Positions 8,207 to 17,555 are shown, counted from the first letter of the stretch. The stretch is 64,000 nt of DNA from CAZYME01 sp964648115 (GCA_964648115.1 CAZYME010000010.1:1-64000), one strand, 5' to 3'. Numbers and translations are program-made. The notes: a model not told the origin generated them from the letters alone.

Positions 8207-10513
8207 TTAGTGTGCTTTTTTAAGGGTGATTAAATGCCATTGACCTTGTCTATCTAACTCATAGGCTTGGTTATGTTCAGGCTCTATTACAATCAATTTC
8301 ACCCATCCGTTTAAAAATAGTGTTTTTAGTATTTCTTGACGCTCAATGATAGGATTGATTTTTTCTCTTGGAGCATAAATAACCGTCAATAATCGTTGTG
8401 GTTCATGATAGGCTTCGTCATCAGTCATCATGACCGATTGCAAGGGCAATCCGTGCATTAAATCACTACCATTTCCTTGCATAACACCTATTTTCGCCGT
8501 TACGTTGTGGGTAATTTTGCTTCCACTTCCATAAGCAACATTATCTAATGTTGAAAATAAGTACTGTGTATTTATCCATTCGGCCACGACCATTGGTGCG
8601 GTCATGATGGTTTCGAGAGAAGTGCCATTTTCATCTTGATCCCACTCATAAGAGTGAAGAAAACACCTCCCTTGCAAATCAATTAATTTTGTTAAACGAC
8701 GTGGCCCTATAATAAAGGCTGCATTCCTAGCTAAACCCCATTCAGGACGAACTTCTGACCAATCATGACTTCGTTTTTGCGTAACATGGATTGGATTTTT
8801 ACAATGAGATTCGCCAAATGTCTTACATCGATTGTCGCTATTCATTGTTTGAGCAGCAATCAGATCGACTTGTATATTTTTAATTAAATCAGAATGCATT
8901 TCACTCTCATTATCTTCCGAATAAATGACTACTGCATCTGTTGTCGTGTTATGTTCTGCCGCTTTGAATTGAGTATCCGCAGGAATAATAATACCTCGCT
9001 CATAAAGACTAGCTCGTACAAACTGCCTGTTTAAGATTGCTGCTAAAATTTTGGCATTCGAACCACCATGATTTCCGCCGCAAGCACCACAGTCTAATGC
9101 CGATGCATAGGGATTATTTTGGGTGGTACTTCCGTGACCACAAAATATCACAAGCTTGGCAAAATTTTTGGTCAATCCCATAATTCTTAATACGGCTTCT
9201 GCATAGAGAACTTGCTCTGCTGGTGCGATTCCACTTAGTGAATCTCCTTGATTTAGTGTAACGATAGGTTGAGTATCCACCGTTGGAACCATTTTTTTAC
9301 TAAGCCAACTTACAAATTTAGCGGAGGAAACCGGCGCTAGTGTCCTTGCCAACATACTGATCCCACACCAGGCTCCAAGTGTTTCCACCAAAGAAAATGG
9401 AGTTGAGAAATTATATTTTAAGTCTTGATAAGCTTGTTTAAGCCTATTCATGTTTTCTTTTCCACGCATATTACGTTTGACACACGGAAGTGATTGCATG
9501 GTTGGGATTTCGTGAATATCATAACGAGGCTTTAATAATACTGGGCAAGAATCACTAGACTTTCCGGTGTTATAATCATGAATGCGTACAGGTAATCCAA
9601 AAAATCCTGCAAATCCTAGTGTTTCATAATTACCGATTTTTTCAAGGCGGTAACGAAAAGGTTCTGAGCGCACATCAATACAAAATACTAGTTGAGCATC
9701 CGAACGAACACTGGGGCCTGCTTGCTCTCTCGCAACTGGTGAAAGTAGTTTTTCTAATAGCGCTTGACTGTATTTTTTTTCTAAACTCTCCATTTTTTTA
9801 ATCAAGCCATTTTGAACCGCACTCAATTTTCGATTACTCTTTTTATGGCGCACTTCGGGCCATAAAAGTGTTGTTATTACCAGTCGAACCGCAACAAAAT
9901 CAACTACTGTCACGGGTGTTGTATCGACTGAAGAGGAGGGATTTCTCCAGGCAGACCGCCACTTTACATAGCCCGCCCATCCTGGTAAATAGCTTAGTGA
10001 TTCTTTAATAAAATCCTCTTGTTTATCTAAAGAAACCCCTAGTTTTTCCAAACATAAATCAATAGCGTCCTCAGCTTTCTCTGGTAGACTCGTTAACCAA
10101 TCTCTATTGCTTTTTTCACCTTGATGCAGCGATTTATCCTCGATGGATAACATCCTAAAACCATTATAAAATCCTTCTGAACGTCCTGGCATTTCAATGG
10201 TTCCCTGCCCCAAATCTAAAAATGCACTACACCATTTAATCATTTCACGATTGACAACATTCAGCTTAAGCTCCGTATTGTTCGCCCCGAAAATACGATT
10301 CGCCTCTGCAAGTGCCTCTTCAAAAGGCAGTGATTCAAACCCTTGTAGAGGATTGCAGGCAATAAATGTTTCAATAGGCCATACCGGTGAAATAAATTTT
10401 GAGGCATTATTTACCATTGCTTGGATATTGGCGGATACATTTGCTTTCTCTAATCGCTTTGACATGATATCGAACTCTCTTTGTATAGATTTATGGGTCG
10501 CTTTATTCATCAT
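8207..10513 (-). CDS. dabA: DabA, zinc-binding catalytic subunit of inorganic carbon transporter (DUF2309)
   Basis: A 768-residue protein of the DabA/UPF0753 (DUF2309) family. DabA resembles beta-carbonic anhydrase and, with DabB, is thought to convert CO2 to bicarbonate one way at the membrane using the proton gradient. The expected zinc and catalytic residues are present: Cys278 and Asp280 in FCIDVRSEPFR, His460 in FCGHGS and Cys475 in DCGACGGNHGG. The 15-residue His-to-Cys spacing matches characterised DabA. It lies 7 bp after dabB. The function is established for the family in Halothiobacillus and Bacillus; here it is inferred from conserved residues and context. Confidence 0.93.
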   Translation of the reverse strand: MMNKATHKSIQREFDIMSKRLEKANVSANIQAMVNNASKFISPVWPIETFIACNPLQGFESLPFEEALAEANRIFGANNTELKLNVVNREMIKWCSAFLDLGQGTIEMPGRSEGFYNGFRMLSIEDKSLHQGEKSNRDWLTSLPEKAEDAIDLCLEKLGVSLDKQEDFIKESLSYLPGWAGYVKWRSAWRNPSSSVDTTPVTVVDFVAVRLVITTLLWPEVRHKKSNRKLSAVQNGLIKKMESLEKKYSQALLEKLLSPVAREQAGPSVRSDAQLVFCIDVRSEPFRYRLEKIGNYETLGFAGFFGLPVRIHDYNTGKSSDSCPVLLKPRYDIHEIPTMQSLPCVKRNMRGKENMNRLKQAYQDLKYNFSTPFSLVETLGAWCGISMLARTLAPVSSAKFVSWLSKKMVPTVDTQPIVTLNQGDSLSGIAPAEQVLYAEAVLRIMGLTKNFAKLVIFCGHGSTTQNNPYASALDCGACGGNHGGSNAKILAAILNRQFVRASLYERGIIIPADTQFKAAEHNTTTDAVVIYSEDNESEMHSDLIKNIQVDLIAAQTMNSDNRCKTFGESHCKNPIHVTQKRSHDWSEVRPEWGLARNAAFIIGPRRLTKLIDLQGRCFLHSYEWDQDENGTSLETIMTAPMVVAEWINTQYLFSTLDNVAYGSGSKITHNVTAKIGVMQGNGSDLMHGLPLQSVMMTDDEAYHEPQRLLTVIYAPREKINPIIERQEILKTLFLNGWVKLIVIEPEHNQAYELDRQGQWHLITLKKAH

Positions 10514-10520
10514 GGTTCCC

Positions 10521-12047
10521 TCAATATTGGTAGGTATTACGAGATGTTGTTATGGTGCTTGGATGAGGCTGACTTCCATTGAGTAAGCTCATGTAAATCT
10601 TTGCCCAGATCTTTGTTTTTTCTAGGTGACGCACAACATTTAAACTCATCACAAGCCAGAGAATAAAAAACAATGCGAAAACAACGATGTTAAATGGACT
10701 CAGAGGAGGAAGTTCTTTTGCTGAAAAGGCAGGTAAGAATGACTCAATAAAATAAATACTTTCACCATAAAATACACCCGCTACTGCAACCAGCATGAAA
10801 GTAGGAATGACTCGCTGAATAATGCTTCCTTTTCTGAGAAGCGTATAGGCGAATTGAGCACCTGAAATAAAAGAAAAGCCGACGAGAAATGTAGTGGGTT
10901 GGAGGGTAAATATGGTCTTTTCACTCACGATTGCAAAACAATAGGCGCCTAAAATACCAGCGAGACATGCTAATAAAAATCCGGGTAGATTGTACGGCGA
11001 TTTCTGGCAAGTTATGCGCTTAGATTGAACGGCAGATCCTGCGTTGAGAAAAAGAAACGACTTGAAAAGACCATGCCAACAGAGATGGGCAATTGCTGCA
11101 GGGAAAAGCCCTAGGCCACATTGCATCATCATAAAACCCATCTGTGCCATCGTAGAGCAGGCCAACATCCGTTTAATGTCTGTTTGCAGCAGTTTCCAAC
11201 TTGTGCCAACAATTGCAGTAACGACCCCAACAGTGAATATAACAGTGAGAATCAGTGGAGCCGATAAAAACAGCGGTGAAAATTTCACTAAAATAAACCC
11301 GCCACCGTTAACAAGGCCCGCATGCATCAAAGCAGATACAGGGGTTGGAGAGTTCAAAGAGCTGGTAAGCCAAGCCTGGAATGGCCACTGTGCGGATTGA
11401 ATTAAGGCAGTAATCGTAATTAATGATAATATGACGATTAACCAAGGAGACTGGCTTATCATAGACTGGTTATTGATAAAATCGATCGAGAGACTGCCTG
11501 ACTTTTCATAAAGAAGTATAAATGCTGCAAGAAGCGAAGCACTGCCTAACGAAAGCGATTTTAATGCCAGTTGGCCTGAGTTTTTTGCCGCCTGCCATGT
11601 CTTTTTATGAACCATCAGGGATATCAGCAAAAGATTGCTAGCAGTCCATGCGGCCCATAGTACAAGCAAATTATCAGCACAAACCATGATTGAAGCAGTT
11701 ATGGTAATAGCTGATAAAGAAAGAAAATATCGGTGATAAATACTATCACCAGAGAGGTAACGTCTTGAAAACTGATGAACAATAGAGCTTACAAAGAAAA
11801 TAAGCATGTTCATGGTTAATGACAGGCCATCCAGATTAAGACCCCAAAGGTTAGCCTTATTCTTTGTTAATACAGTCACGCCTAGTAAAAAAGCACTTAA
11901 AACTAAACCAGCCCAAATCAACAGAGTAGAAAATAGTGCTCCCTTAATAGGACTTTTTTTATAAAATATTGCATTAATCATTAGTCCCATAAAGGGAAAA
12001 ATTATATTTAACATATATAAAAAATTTAGATCTATTAATTTATCCAC
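10521..12047 (-). CDS. dabB: DabB, NuoL/MrpA-like membrane subunit of inorganic carbon transporter
   Basis: About 508 residues, nearly all transmembrane helices, of the proton-conducting NADH-quinone oxidoreductase subunit L/M/MrpA type. Family hallmarks are SAQWPFQAWLTSSLNSPTPVSALMHAGLVNGGGF and HLCWHGLFKSFLFLNAG. It is the cation-conducting partner of DabA. The longest frame starts at 12098, but a clear AGGAG (12055-12059) lies 7 bases before a GTG at 12045-12047, so I place the start there. It is the first gene of dabB-dabA-PII, divergent from a LysR regulator. No other complex I genes are nearby, which argues against a respiratory role. Confidence 0.9.
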   Translation of the reverse strand: MDKLIDLNFLYMLNIIFPFMGLMINAIFYKKSPIKGALFSTLLIWAGLVLSAFLLGVTVLTKNKANLWGLNLDGLSLTMNMLIFFVSSIVHQFSRRYLSGDSIYHRYFLSLSAITITASIMVCADNLLVLWAAWTASNLLLISLMVHKKTWQAAKNSGQLALKSLSLGSASLLAAFILLYEKSGSLSIDFINNQSMISQSPWLIVILSLITITALIQSAQWPFQAWLTSSLNSPTPVSALMHAGLVNGGGFILVKFSPLFLSAPLILTVIFTVGVVTAIVGTSWKLLQTDIKRMLACSTMAQMGFMMMQCGLGLFPAAIAHLCWHGLFKSFLFLNAGSAVQSKRITCQKSPYNLPGFLLACLAGILGAYCFAIVSEKTIFTLQPTTFLVGFSFISGAQFAYTLLRKGSIIQRVIPTFMLVAVAGVFYGESIYFIESFLPAFSAKELPPLSPFNIVVFALFFILWLVMSLNVVRHLEKTKIWAKIYMSLLNGSQPHPSTITTSRNTYQY

Positions 12048-12149
12048 AGCACTTCTCCTATTAGAATTTCTATTTTTATTGTCAAAATATAGACGCAATG
12101 CTAATATTAGTAAATTTAAAAAATCTTATAAAACTCATAAGGAAATCTA

Positions 12150-13001
12150 ATGTCGATTGATACAGTCACTCTCCAATGCTTTCTTGCAGTTGCTGATACG
12201 GCTAGCTTTACTAAAGCAGCAGAGCGTGTTTGCAGGACGCAATCTGCGATTAGTCAACAAATAGCCAAGCTTGAAAACCTGGTTGAAAAACCACTTATTA
12301 ATCGTGGGCGAGAGCTTTCTTTAACAACGGAAGGAGAAATATTCCTCGGATATGCAAGGAAAATTTTTGAATTACATAGAGAGTTATTGGACCGCTTTAA
12401 AGAGCCGGATCTTCAAGGAGAATTCAAATTTGGTTTACCAGAGGACTTTGCAACCGTTGTTTTATCAGATGTATTAGTTGATTTTTCAAGACTCCATCCT
12501 CGTGTTATTTTAAATGTTGAATGTGATTTGACCTTTAATCTTTTTGAACATTTTCAACAAGGAAAATTTGACATCATACTCGTAAAAATGAGTCGCCCAG
12601 CATCATTAAAGAATGGGATTAATGTCTGGAGTGAGCCAGTTGAATGGATAGGCAAGCCAGGTTTATTACCCATATTTAATAAAAATAGCGTAATCCCTCT
12701 GGTTCTATCACCACAACCTTGTGTTTATCGTGAAAATGCTATCGAATCTTTAGAAAGAGCCGGGCTTAAGTGGCGGCTTGCATATAGTAGCCCCAGTTAC
12801 GCCGGAAAAATGGCGGCCGTTAAGGCGGGATTGGGGCTAACTGTGATTCAGCGCACGATGATTCCTGACTATTTAGAGCGAATTGAAAATCCATGCTTGC
12901 CCATATTAAATGATATTCATATTTCATTGTTAAAAAAAGACTCACGAAACAAGGCAATAGAATCACTTGAATACTTCCTGCTGAAGAAGCTAAGGCATTA
13001 A
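12150..13001 (+). CDS. LysR-family transcriptional regulator, divergent from dab operon
   Basis: A 283-residue LysR-type regulator. The N-terminal winged helix-turn-helix is at residues 5-65 (FLAVADTASFTKAAERVCRTQSAISQQIAKLE), followed by a periplasmic-binding-protein-like co-inducer domain. AAGGAAA precedes the ATG. About 100 bp separate it from the likely dabB start, so the shared AT-rich gap 12048-12149 probably holds both promoters and the LysR operator. Control of the dab genes is inferred from this divergent layout; the inducer is unknown. Confidence 0.88.
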   Translation: MSIDTVTLQCFLAVADTASFTKAAERVCRTQSAISQQIAKLENLVEKPLINRGRELSLTTEGEIFLGYARKIFELHRELLDRFKEPDLQGEFKFGLPEDFATVVLSDVLVDFSRLHPRVILNVECDLTFNLFEHFQQGKFDIILVKMSRPASLKNGINVWSEPVEWIGKPGLLPIFNKNSVIPLVLSPQPCVYRENAIESLERAGLKWRLAYSSPSYAGKMAAVKAGLGLTVIQRTMIPDYLERIENPCLPILNDIHISLLKKDSRNKAIESLEYFLLKKLRH

Positions 13002-13014
13002 TGTTTTTAGGCCT

Positions 13015-13932
13015 TCATCGAAATTCCTGCTTTAAAGCATCAGCACATTGTGGATAAGCAAATTGATATCCTTCCTCTATTAGTCGTTTTGGAATAACCC
13101 GCTGCCCCCTGAGCAGCAAGCAATCACCCATTTCCCCTAACAATATTTGAATGATCTTAGCAGGGATTTTTAATAACAATGGACGGTGTAAGATATTTGC
13201 CAACATTCGAGCAAACTCTTCTTGGCTGATTGGATTAGGGGATGTAATATTAAATGCACCCGTTAAATCAGGTCGATTTAATAAAAATAAAATAGATGCA
13301 ATAACATCATCGATATGCACCCAAGAAATAATCTGCCTACCATCGCCCAAGATGCTACCCATCCCCATCCGAAAACTTGGCGCGATTTTTTTCAAAAAGC
13401 CTTGGTTTTTTTTCAAGACCACGCCAAAACGCACGGTTGTTACCGCTATTCCTTCTTTAGTGGCAGGAGCTAATGACTCTTGCCAGCGAACCCCTATCTC
13501 ACTTAGAAAATCGCGAGGATGCTCAATATCAATAGGGCTATTTTCATCGAATTGCGCGAGATCACCATTGATTTGTAAACCATAAATCCCCACCGCATTT
13601 GCACATATAAAACGTGGCTTGGCTTTTTTACTAATTAACCAATTAATTAATTGGGTATTTGTATCCGTTCGAGAATGAATCAACTTTTCTTTGACAGCAT
13701 CATTCCATCTTGAAGCTGCAATATTATGACCACAGAGGTTGATAACCACATCATAGCTAGTAGCATCTAATTGAGGTAATTGCTCCCAAGTATTCATTGA
13801 GATATTTTTTGAGAAGCGCTTTTGAAGCGTATGAACATCCCTACCTAATACTGTAATGTTATGCTCGGGCTCTAAGGCCTTGACCAACTCTGCTCCAATA
13901 AATCCAGAAGCCCCAGCAATAAGAATATTCAT
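13015..13932 (-). CDS. TIGR01777 (YfcH-type) NAD(P)-binding epimerase-like protein
   Basis: About 305 residues. An N-terminal Rossmann motif (ILIAGASGFIGAELVKAL) and extended-SDR features are followed by the C-terminal DUF1731 segment (GEMGDCLLLRGQRVIPKRLIEEGYQF) that defines the YfcH/SULA-like family; the substrate is unknown. The longest frame begins 14 codons earlier and overlaps tspO, but the Rossmann strand starts directly at the ATG at 13932 and AGGG lies 9 bases upstream, so I use that start. It is the last gene of an SDR-tspO-epimerase run. Confidence 0.82.
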   Translation of the reverse strand: MNILIAGASGFIGAELVKALEPEHNITVLGRDVHTLQKRFSKNISMNTWEQLPQLDATSYDVVINLCGHNIAASRWNDAVKEKLIHSRTDTNTQLINWLISKKAKPRFICANAVGIYGLQINGDLAQFDENSPIDIEHPRDFLSEIGVRWQESLAPATKEGIAVTTVRFGVVLKKNQGFLKKIAPSFRMGMGSILGDGRQIISWVHIDDVIASILFLLNRPDLTGAFNITSPNPISQEEFARMLANILHRPLLLKIPAKIIQILLGEMGDCLLLRGQRVIPKRLIEEGYQFAYPQCADALKQEFR

Positions 13933-13948
13933 TTTAGACGACCCTTCA

Positions 13949-14419
13949 TTAGTTAAGCATCCAAATAACCCCATTTAAGTAACTTGCAAAAAGCAACCAT
14001 ATAAAATAAGGAACCAGCATGATACTACTAAATTTAAAATTATTTTTTGTGAGAAAAATCGTTATCAAGGTTAAAAGAGCGATCGAAATAATACAATAAA
14101 AGCTCAAGGCAATAAGATGGAAATTAAAAAATAGCGGTGACCATGACCAATTCAAAATCATCTGTGCACTATAAAATATAAGTGCTATCTTAGCCTTTCG
14201 ATGTTGACGTTGTTGCCAAAGTGACCATCCTGACAAGGCAATCATCGCGTATAGAATAGACCAAACAATGGGGAAAACAATTGCGGGTGGCGTTAGATTT
14301 GATTTATGAAGCGAACTATACCAAGTATCGATATTTACTTGGGTTATCTGCCCTAAAAAATACCCTACCAATTGAAAAACGAAAATCCACGCGAACATAC
14401 CTAATAATTTTTTTAACAT
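13949..14419 (-). CDS. tspO: TspO/MBR family membrane protein
   Basis: A 156-residue, five-helix membrane protein of the TspO (tryptophan-rich sensory protein / mitochondrial benzodiazepine receptor) family. It has the typical TWYSSLHKSNLTPP, FPIVWSILYAMIALS and LNWSWSPLFF segments. TspO proteins bind tetrapyrroles and take part in stress or porphyrin handling; the role here is inferred. The ATG overlaps the stop codon of the upstream SDR gene by seven bases, so the two are probably translationally coupled. Confidence 0.88.
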   Translation of the reverse strand: MLKKLLGMFAWIFVFQLVGYFLGQITQVNIDTWYSSLHKSNLTPPAIVFPIVWSILYAMIALSGWSLWQQRQHRKAKIALIFYSAQMILNWSWSPLFFNFHLIALSFYCIISIALLTLITIFLTKNNFKFSSIMLVPYFIWLLFASYLNGVIWMLN

Positions 14420-15300
14420 GAATAGTCTCCAGCTTCATATAGACTTTGCAAGCCCTCTCGGTAACTTGGGTACTTTAAAGCAACCAAAAGCTCCTGCTTA
14501 ATTTTACGATTACTAACACGACGGTGATGAGTATAGAATTCTTTTGCCATAGGGGATAGCGTGGCAAGTTCAAACGCCACCCTTTCTGGCATAGCAACAT
14601 TAAGCAAGTGAGCCGCGTATTCATCTACTTCATGTGCCGGAGCGGGCTCATCATCAGCCACATTGTATATTGAAATAGGATTTGGGGTTTTTATCGAGGC
14701 TACAAGAACCTCGGCAATATCTTGTACATGAATACGTGAAAAATAATGATTTTCTTTATAGATAGTTTGGGTTTTACCCTGTGCAATGCGCGTTAAAGCA
14801 TTTCTTTGCGGCCCATAAATCCCAGCAATTCGAAAAACATGGAGAGGAAGTTGATGGTTTTGAGCTAACGAAAGCCATGCCCTCTCGGCATTTAATCGCA
14901 GTTCTGCTTGTGGACCGAGCGATATTGATGCCGAGGATTCATCCACCCACTCTCCTTGATGATCTCCATAAACCCCAGTTGATGAAAGATAGCCTACCCA
15001 CTGAAATTGAGGCGCATATTTTTTTATTAAATCAACAAAATTGCTTAGCACTGGATCACCAAATTGTGCAGAGGGTGGAGTGCTAATTAAAACATGAGTA
15101 ACTGATCGCAGGCATTTTTCTACGTCCATCTTTGCAAAATTAATCAGGTCATAACCCTTTTCAATATCCAGAGCAAAGGAACGTTGGGTTCGTGAGGTAC
15201 CACTGATATTAAAATCCATGTCAACCAACTTCTTTGCCAAAAAAGCGGCAGTATAACCAAAACCAAAAATTAACATTTTAGGGCGCATAAAATATACCAT
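14413..15300 (-). CDS. SDR-family NAD(P)-dependent oxidoreductase (YeeZ-like)
   Basis: A 295-residue extended short-chain dehydrogenase. The Rossmann motif is a variant, LIFGFGYTAAFLAKKL, at residues 10-25, followed by YLSSTGVYGDHQGEWVDE with the active-site Ser and Tyr region, and YNVADDEPAPAHEVDEY. It resembles YeeZ/YbjS-type nucleoside-diphosphate-sugar epimerase-like proteins with unassigned substrate. ATGs at codons 1, 5 and 9 (15300, 15288, 15276) are all possible starts, and none has a strong ribosome binding site. It is the first gene of a three-gene operon with tspO and the TIGR01777 gene. Confidence 0.8.
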   Translation of the reverse strand: MVYFMRPKMLIFGFGYTAAFLAKKLVDMDFNISGTSRTQRSFALDIEKGYDLINFAKMDVEKCLRSVTHVLISTPPSAQFGDPVLSNFVDLIKKYAPQFQWVGYLSSTGVYGDHQGEWVDESSASISLGPQAELRLNAERAWLSLAQNHQLPLHVFRIAGIYGPQRNALTRIAQGKTQTIYKENHYFSRIHVQDIAEVLVASIKTPNPISIYNVADDEPAPAHEVDEYAAHLLNVAMPERVAFELATLSPMAKEFYTHHRRVSNRKIKQELLVALKYPSYREGLQSLYEAGDYSC

Positions 15301-15483
15301 CGTTGCTGTATCATGTTCTGTATTTCTAAATCTAGGGCATGTTTACAACTCAGCAATTCCTGCCCAAAAACTGAGGCTGGTAGTTGCGTTCCTTCTCCCG
15401 ATATCGGGAGAAGGCGATCCGGCTGATCATTGGTTTTTACGGCGTAATTGCTGTTTACAATTCAACCCTGACGCCTACGTGCT

Positions 15484-16374
15484 CTAAAATCTAGTTTGAT
15501 GAATTTCCACAATATTTTTTTCAATATTGATACAAATATCGTTTAAGGGTAAGTGACTTAAATTTCCCTCAGAAAAAGGATTTTGCAGTTCTAATCCAAT
15601 TTGGTCTAGTGAGAGTAATGCATAAGCGACTAATCCGCTAACAAATGGGGTAATATATAATGAGGAGCTAACTGTTGCGAAAGGCAGTGCAATTAAAAAG
15701 AAAAGAATAAATCTTCTTGATTTAACAGCCATTACAAATGGTATAGGCGTTTTTAAAATTCTCTCGCAGGCTCCATGACAATCAAGAAGAAGTGCCCGCG
15801 ATTCCTCTGCCTTTAGAAAAGAAAACGGATCTAATTGATTTTGATTGCGAAAATGATTTATCTCATGAGCAATCATGGATGATAAAATAGCAGGGCGACT
15901 TTCAGATTGTTTTATTTTTAATAGATCACCTTTTCCAATTAAATGCTTGATATCATCAACTGAGGCGTTATTTCTTAAACTGTTTTTTATTAAAAAAGGC
16001 ATTGCTGAAATGTAGTTTATTACCTTTACCTTGCTATCATTAGTTAGAGCATAATTTGAAATAACAATCGCAAGATTTCTACTTTGGTTGACAATATTGC
16101 CCCATATTTTTCGTGCTTCCCACCAGCGGTCATAACCCGCATTTACTCTAAAAACCAATATTAACCCCATTATTAATCCAGCATATTCAAATGGCCCAAT
16201 AGGTAGATATATTGATGGCTCAATATAATTGATGATTGAAATAAGGCACGAATAAATAAATATAATAAGAACTTTTTTAATCACTTTGGGCGTAACGGAA
16301 CCTTTTAATGCAACGGCATTTTGTAAGAAGCCATCGTGCTCAATTTGATTTACAAACGATTTTTTCTTGCTCAT
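15484..16374 (-). CDS. Bestrophin-family (UPF0187) membrane protein, putative anion channel
   Basis: A 296-residue protein of the bacterial bestrophin family. The signature IGPFEYAGLIMGLILVFRVNAGYDRWWEARKIWGNIVNQSRNLA (about residues 58-105) matches the RFP-TM core, and hydrophobic helices lie at about 35-55, 60-80 and 220-260. Bestrophins form pentameric ion channels, and bacterial members can conduct cations or anions. It overlaps the end of the upstream GNAT-like gene by 35 bases, an unusually long overlap, so the true start could be internal. The 183 bp downstream (15301-15483) hold no gene. Confidence 0.82.
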   Translation of the reverse strand: MSKKKSFVNQIEHDGFLQNAVALKGSVTPKVIKKVLIIFIYSCLISIINYIEPSIYLPIGPFEYAGLIMGLILVFRVNAGYDRWWEARKIWGNIVNQSRNLAIVISNYALTNDSKVKVINYISAMPFLIKNSLRNNASVDDIKHLIGKGDLLKIKQSESRPAILSSMIAHEINHFRNQNQLDPFSFLKAEESRALLLDCHGACERILKTPIPFVMAVKSRRFILFFLIALPFATVSSSLYITPFVSGLVAYALLSLDQIGLELQNPFSEGNLSHLPLNDICINIEKNIVEIHQTRF

Positions 16375-17185
16375 TTTTCACCTCAGATAGTTTGGGTTTC
16401 TCATCACTTCTACTTGAGAAAAATAAATCATGGTGGCATTTGGAATTGGAATAATTTATATCGGGTATGTTTGGAGAAACTCCCATCCCAAACACCCCCG
16501 GCAATATAGGTGTTTTTAAAATTTTTTGCTTCCAGATAATTAGTGATTCTCTAGGCAAAAACATATGACCACCATCGATGCATAATTGTTGCTTTGAGTA
16601 TTGATTCTTTTTAAGCCGTTCAATAATGTCCTCCCGCTGTAAATTTTCCTGAGGTGGTACAAATCCTAACTTGAAATAAAACTCACCAGATCCCCTTGTA
16701 GATCCCAGCGAAATTTCCTCATATTCATCACGAATTGCGAATTCAATTGCTAGTTGGATTAAAAAACTTCCAATACGAAAGCCCCCACCACCCCTCAGTT
16801 CTAGTATATGGAGCTTATTTTCGATGATTCTTAAAACTATTTTTCCAGCGGATACAAATTTTAAAACCAACCCTTCATTGCTCTCATCAGAGTCACAATA
16901 TTGCGGCTCATCCTCATATAAAGTAAAACAGACTCCCGTGCATGTTAAATTTTTGTCTATCATCATCTCATGAGCAAATAGATGATAAGCGGGGCTAGTT
17001 GTACCAGGGGCTTTTCCATGTAGGCGAGCCTCACCAATGTAACCAAAAAATTTTCGGTAAGACACTCGATCAAATACACCCTCCATGTATTGGGGTTTTC
17101 CTGTATCGCTTGGATGCTCCTGAAAAAATTCTGGCGCCCTGGTAGCACGAGCAAATGTATGTAGGTGAGGAGGTCTCTTTGACAA
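16340..17185 (-). CDS. Orphan protein with GNAT-like acetyltransferase region
   Basis: About 281 residues, no family recognised with certainty. The middle (about 100-175) reads like a GNAT fold: ILELRGGGGFRIGSFLIQLAIEFAIRDEYEEISLGSTRGSGEFYFKLGFVPP, an acetyl-CoA-loop-like stretch followed by a typical FYxKLGF ending. The C-terminal 50 residues are polar and low in structure. The start is unclear. TTG at 17185 is the first accepted start codon, but a strong GAGGAG further upstream is placed 8 bases before an in-frame ATC (about 17221) with no stop between. A rare or mutated start codon there is therefore possible. It overlaps the bestrophin gene by 35 bases. Confidence 0.5.
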   Translation of the reverse strand: MSKRPPHLHTFARATRAPEFFQEHPSDTGKPQYMEGVFDRVSYRKFFGYIGEARLHGKAPGTTSPAYHLFAHEMMIDKNLTCTGVCFTLYEDEPQYCDSDESNEGLVLKFVSAGKIVLRIIENKLHILELRGGGGFRIGSFLIQLAIEFAIRDEYEEISLGSTRGSGEFYFKLGFVPPQENLQREDIIERLKKNQYSKQQLCIDGGHMFLPRESLIIWKQKILKTPILPGVFGMGVSPNIPDINYSNSKCHHDLFFSSRSDEKPKLSEVKNEQEKIVCKSN

Positions 17186-17272
17186 AGCTTTTGCAGCAAT
17201 TTCTCCGATTTCTTTGATTTTAACTTCTCCTCTATCTTGCTAAACCAATCCCTGCTTAAACCTCTAAAACCT

Positions 17273-17330
17273 GGGTATGCGGTTTACTCGACTAATGCGC
17301 AAAAAGTGAACTCATCCGAGTAGTATACCC
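17273..17330. other. Two-part inverted repeat upstream of the GNAT-like gene
   Basis: GGGTAT (17273-17278) pairs with ATACCC (17325-17330), and just inside them ACTCG pairs with CGAGT. On the + strand it is followed by GGTTTTT. It could be a leader structure for the minus-strand gene or a terminator for plus-strand transcription; nothing decides between them. Confidence 0.35.
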
Positions 17331-17357
17331 GGTTTTTATGATTATTTGAGCCATGGA

Positions 17358-17543
17358 GCGCCAAAACTTAGGGCAAGAGCATCAAAGTTTAAATATAATA
17401 CACAGCCACGTAGGGTGGCGCAAAGGAGCACCGCGACGTGCCCACCAGTTGAGCTCAGCTTATTATCCTGGAGGGCACGACGTTTCACCCACCCTACATG
17501 TGCTCCTTTTAAACTTTGATGCTCTTGCCCTGCGCCAAAACTC
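17358..17543. mobile_element. MITE-like element (family B) with flanking direct repeats
   Basis: A non-coding element bounded by a perfect 24-bp inverted repeat (17370-17393 and 17509-17532, reading TTTGATGCTCTTGCCCT at the right end) and flanked by an 11-bp direct repeat GCGCCAAAACT at 17358-17368 and 17533-17543. The interior contains a second, imperfect inverted repeat built on GTAGGGTGG. The direct repeats look like a target-site duplication. There is no transposase inside, so movement would need one acting in trans. Confidence 0.65.
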
Positions 17544-17555
17544 CTGCGCAGAGGA

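Noticed and set aside
10521..12098. DabB as a subunit of respiratory complex I
   Set aside because: No other nuo genes are present and it is directly followed by dabA and a PII-like gene, the accepted Dab arrangement.
15301..15483. Possible repeat with two TGTTTACAA copies near 15349 and 15451
   Set aside because: The flanking bases do not form a clear inverted or direct repeat longer than about ten bases.
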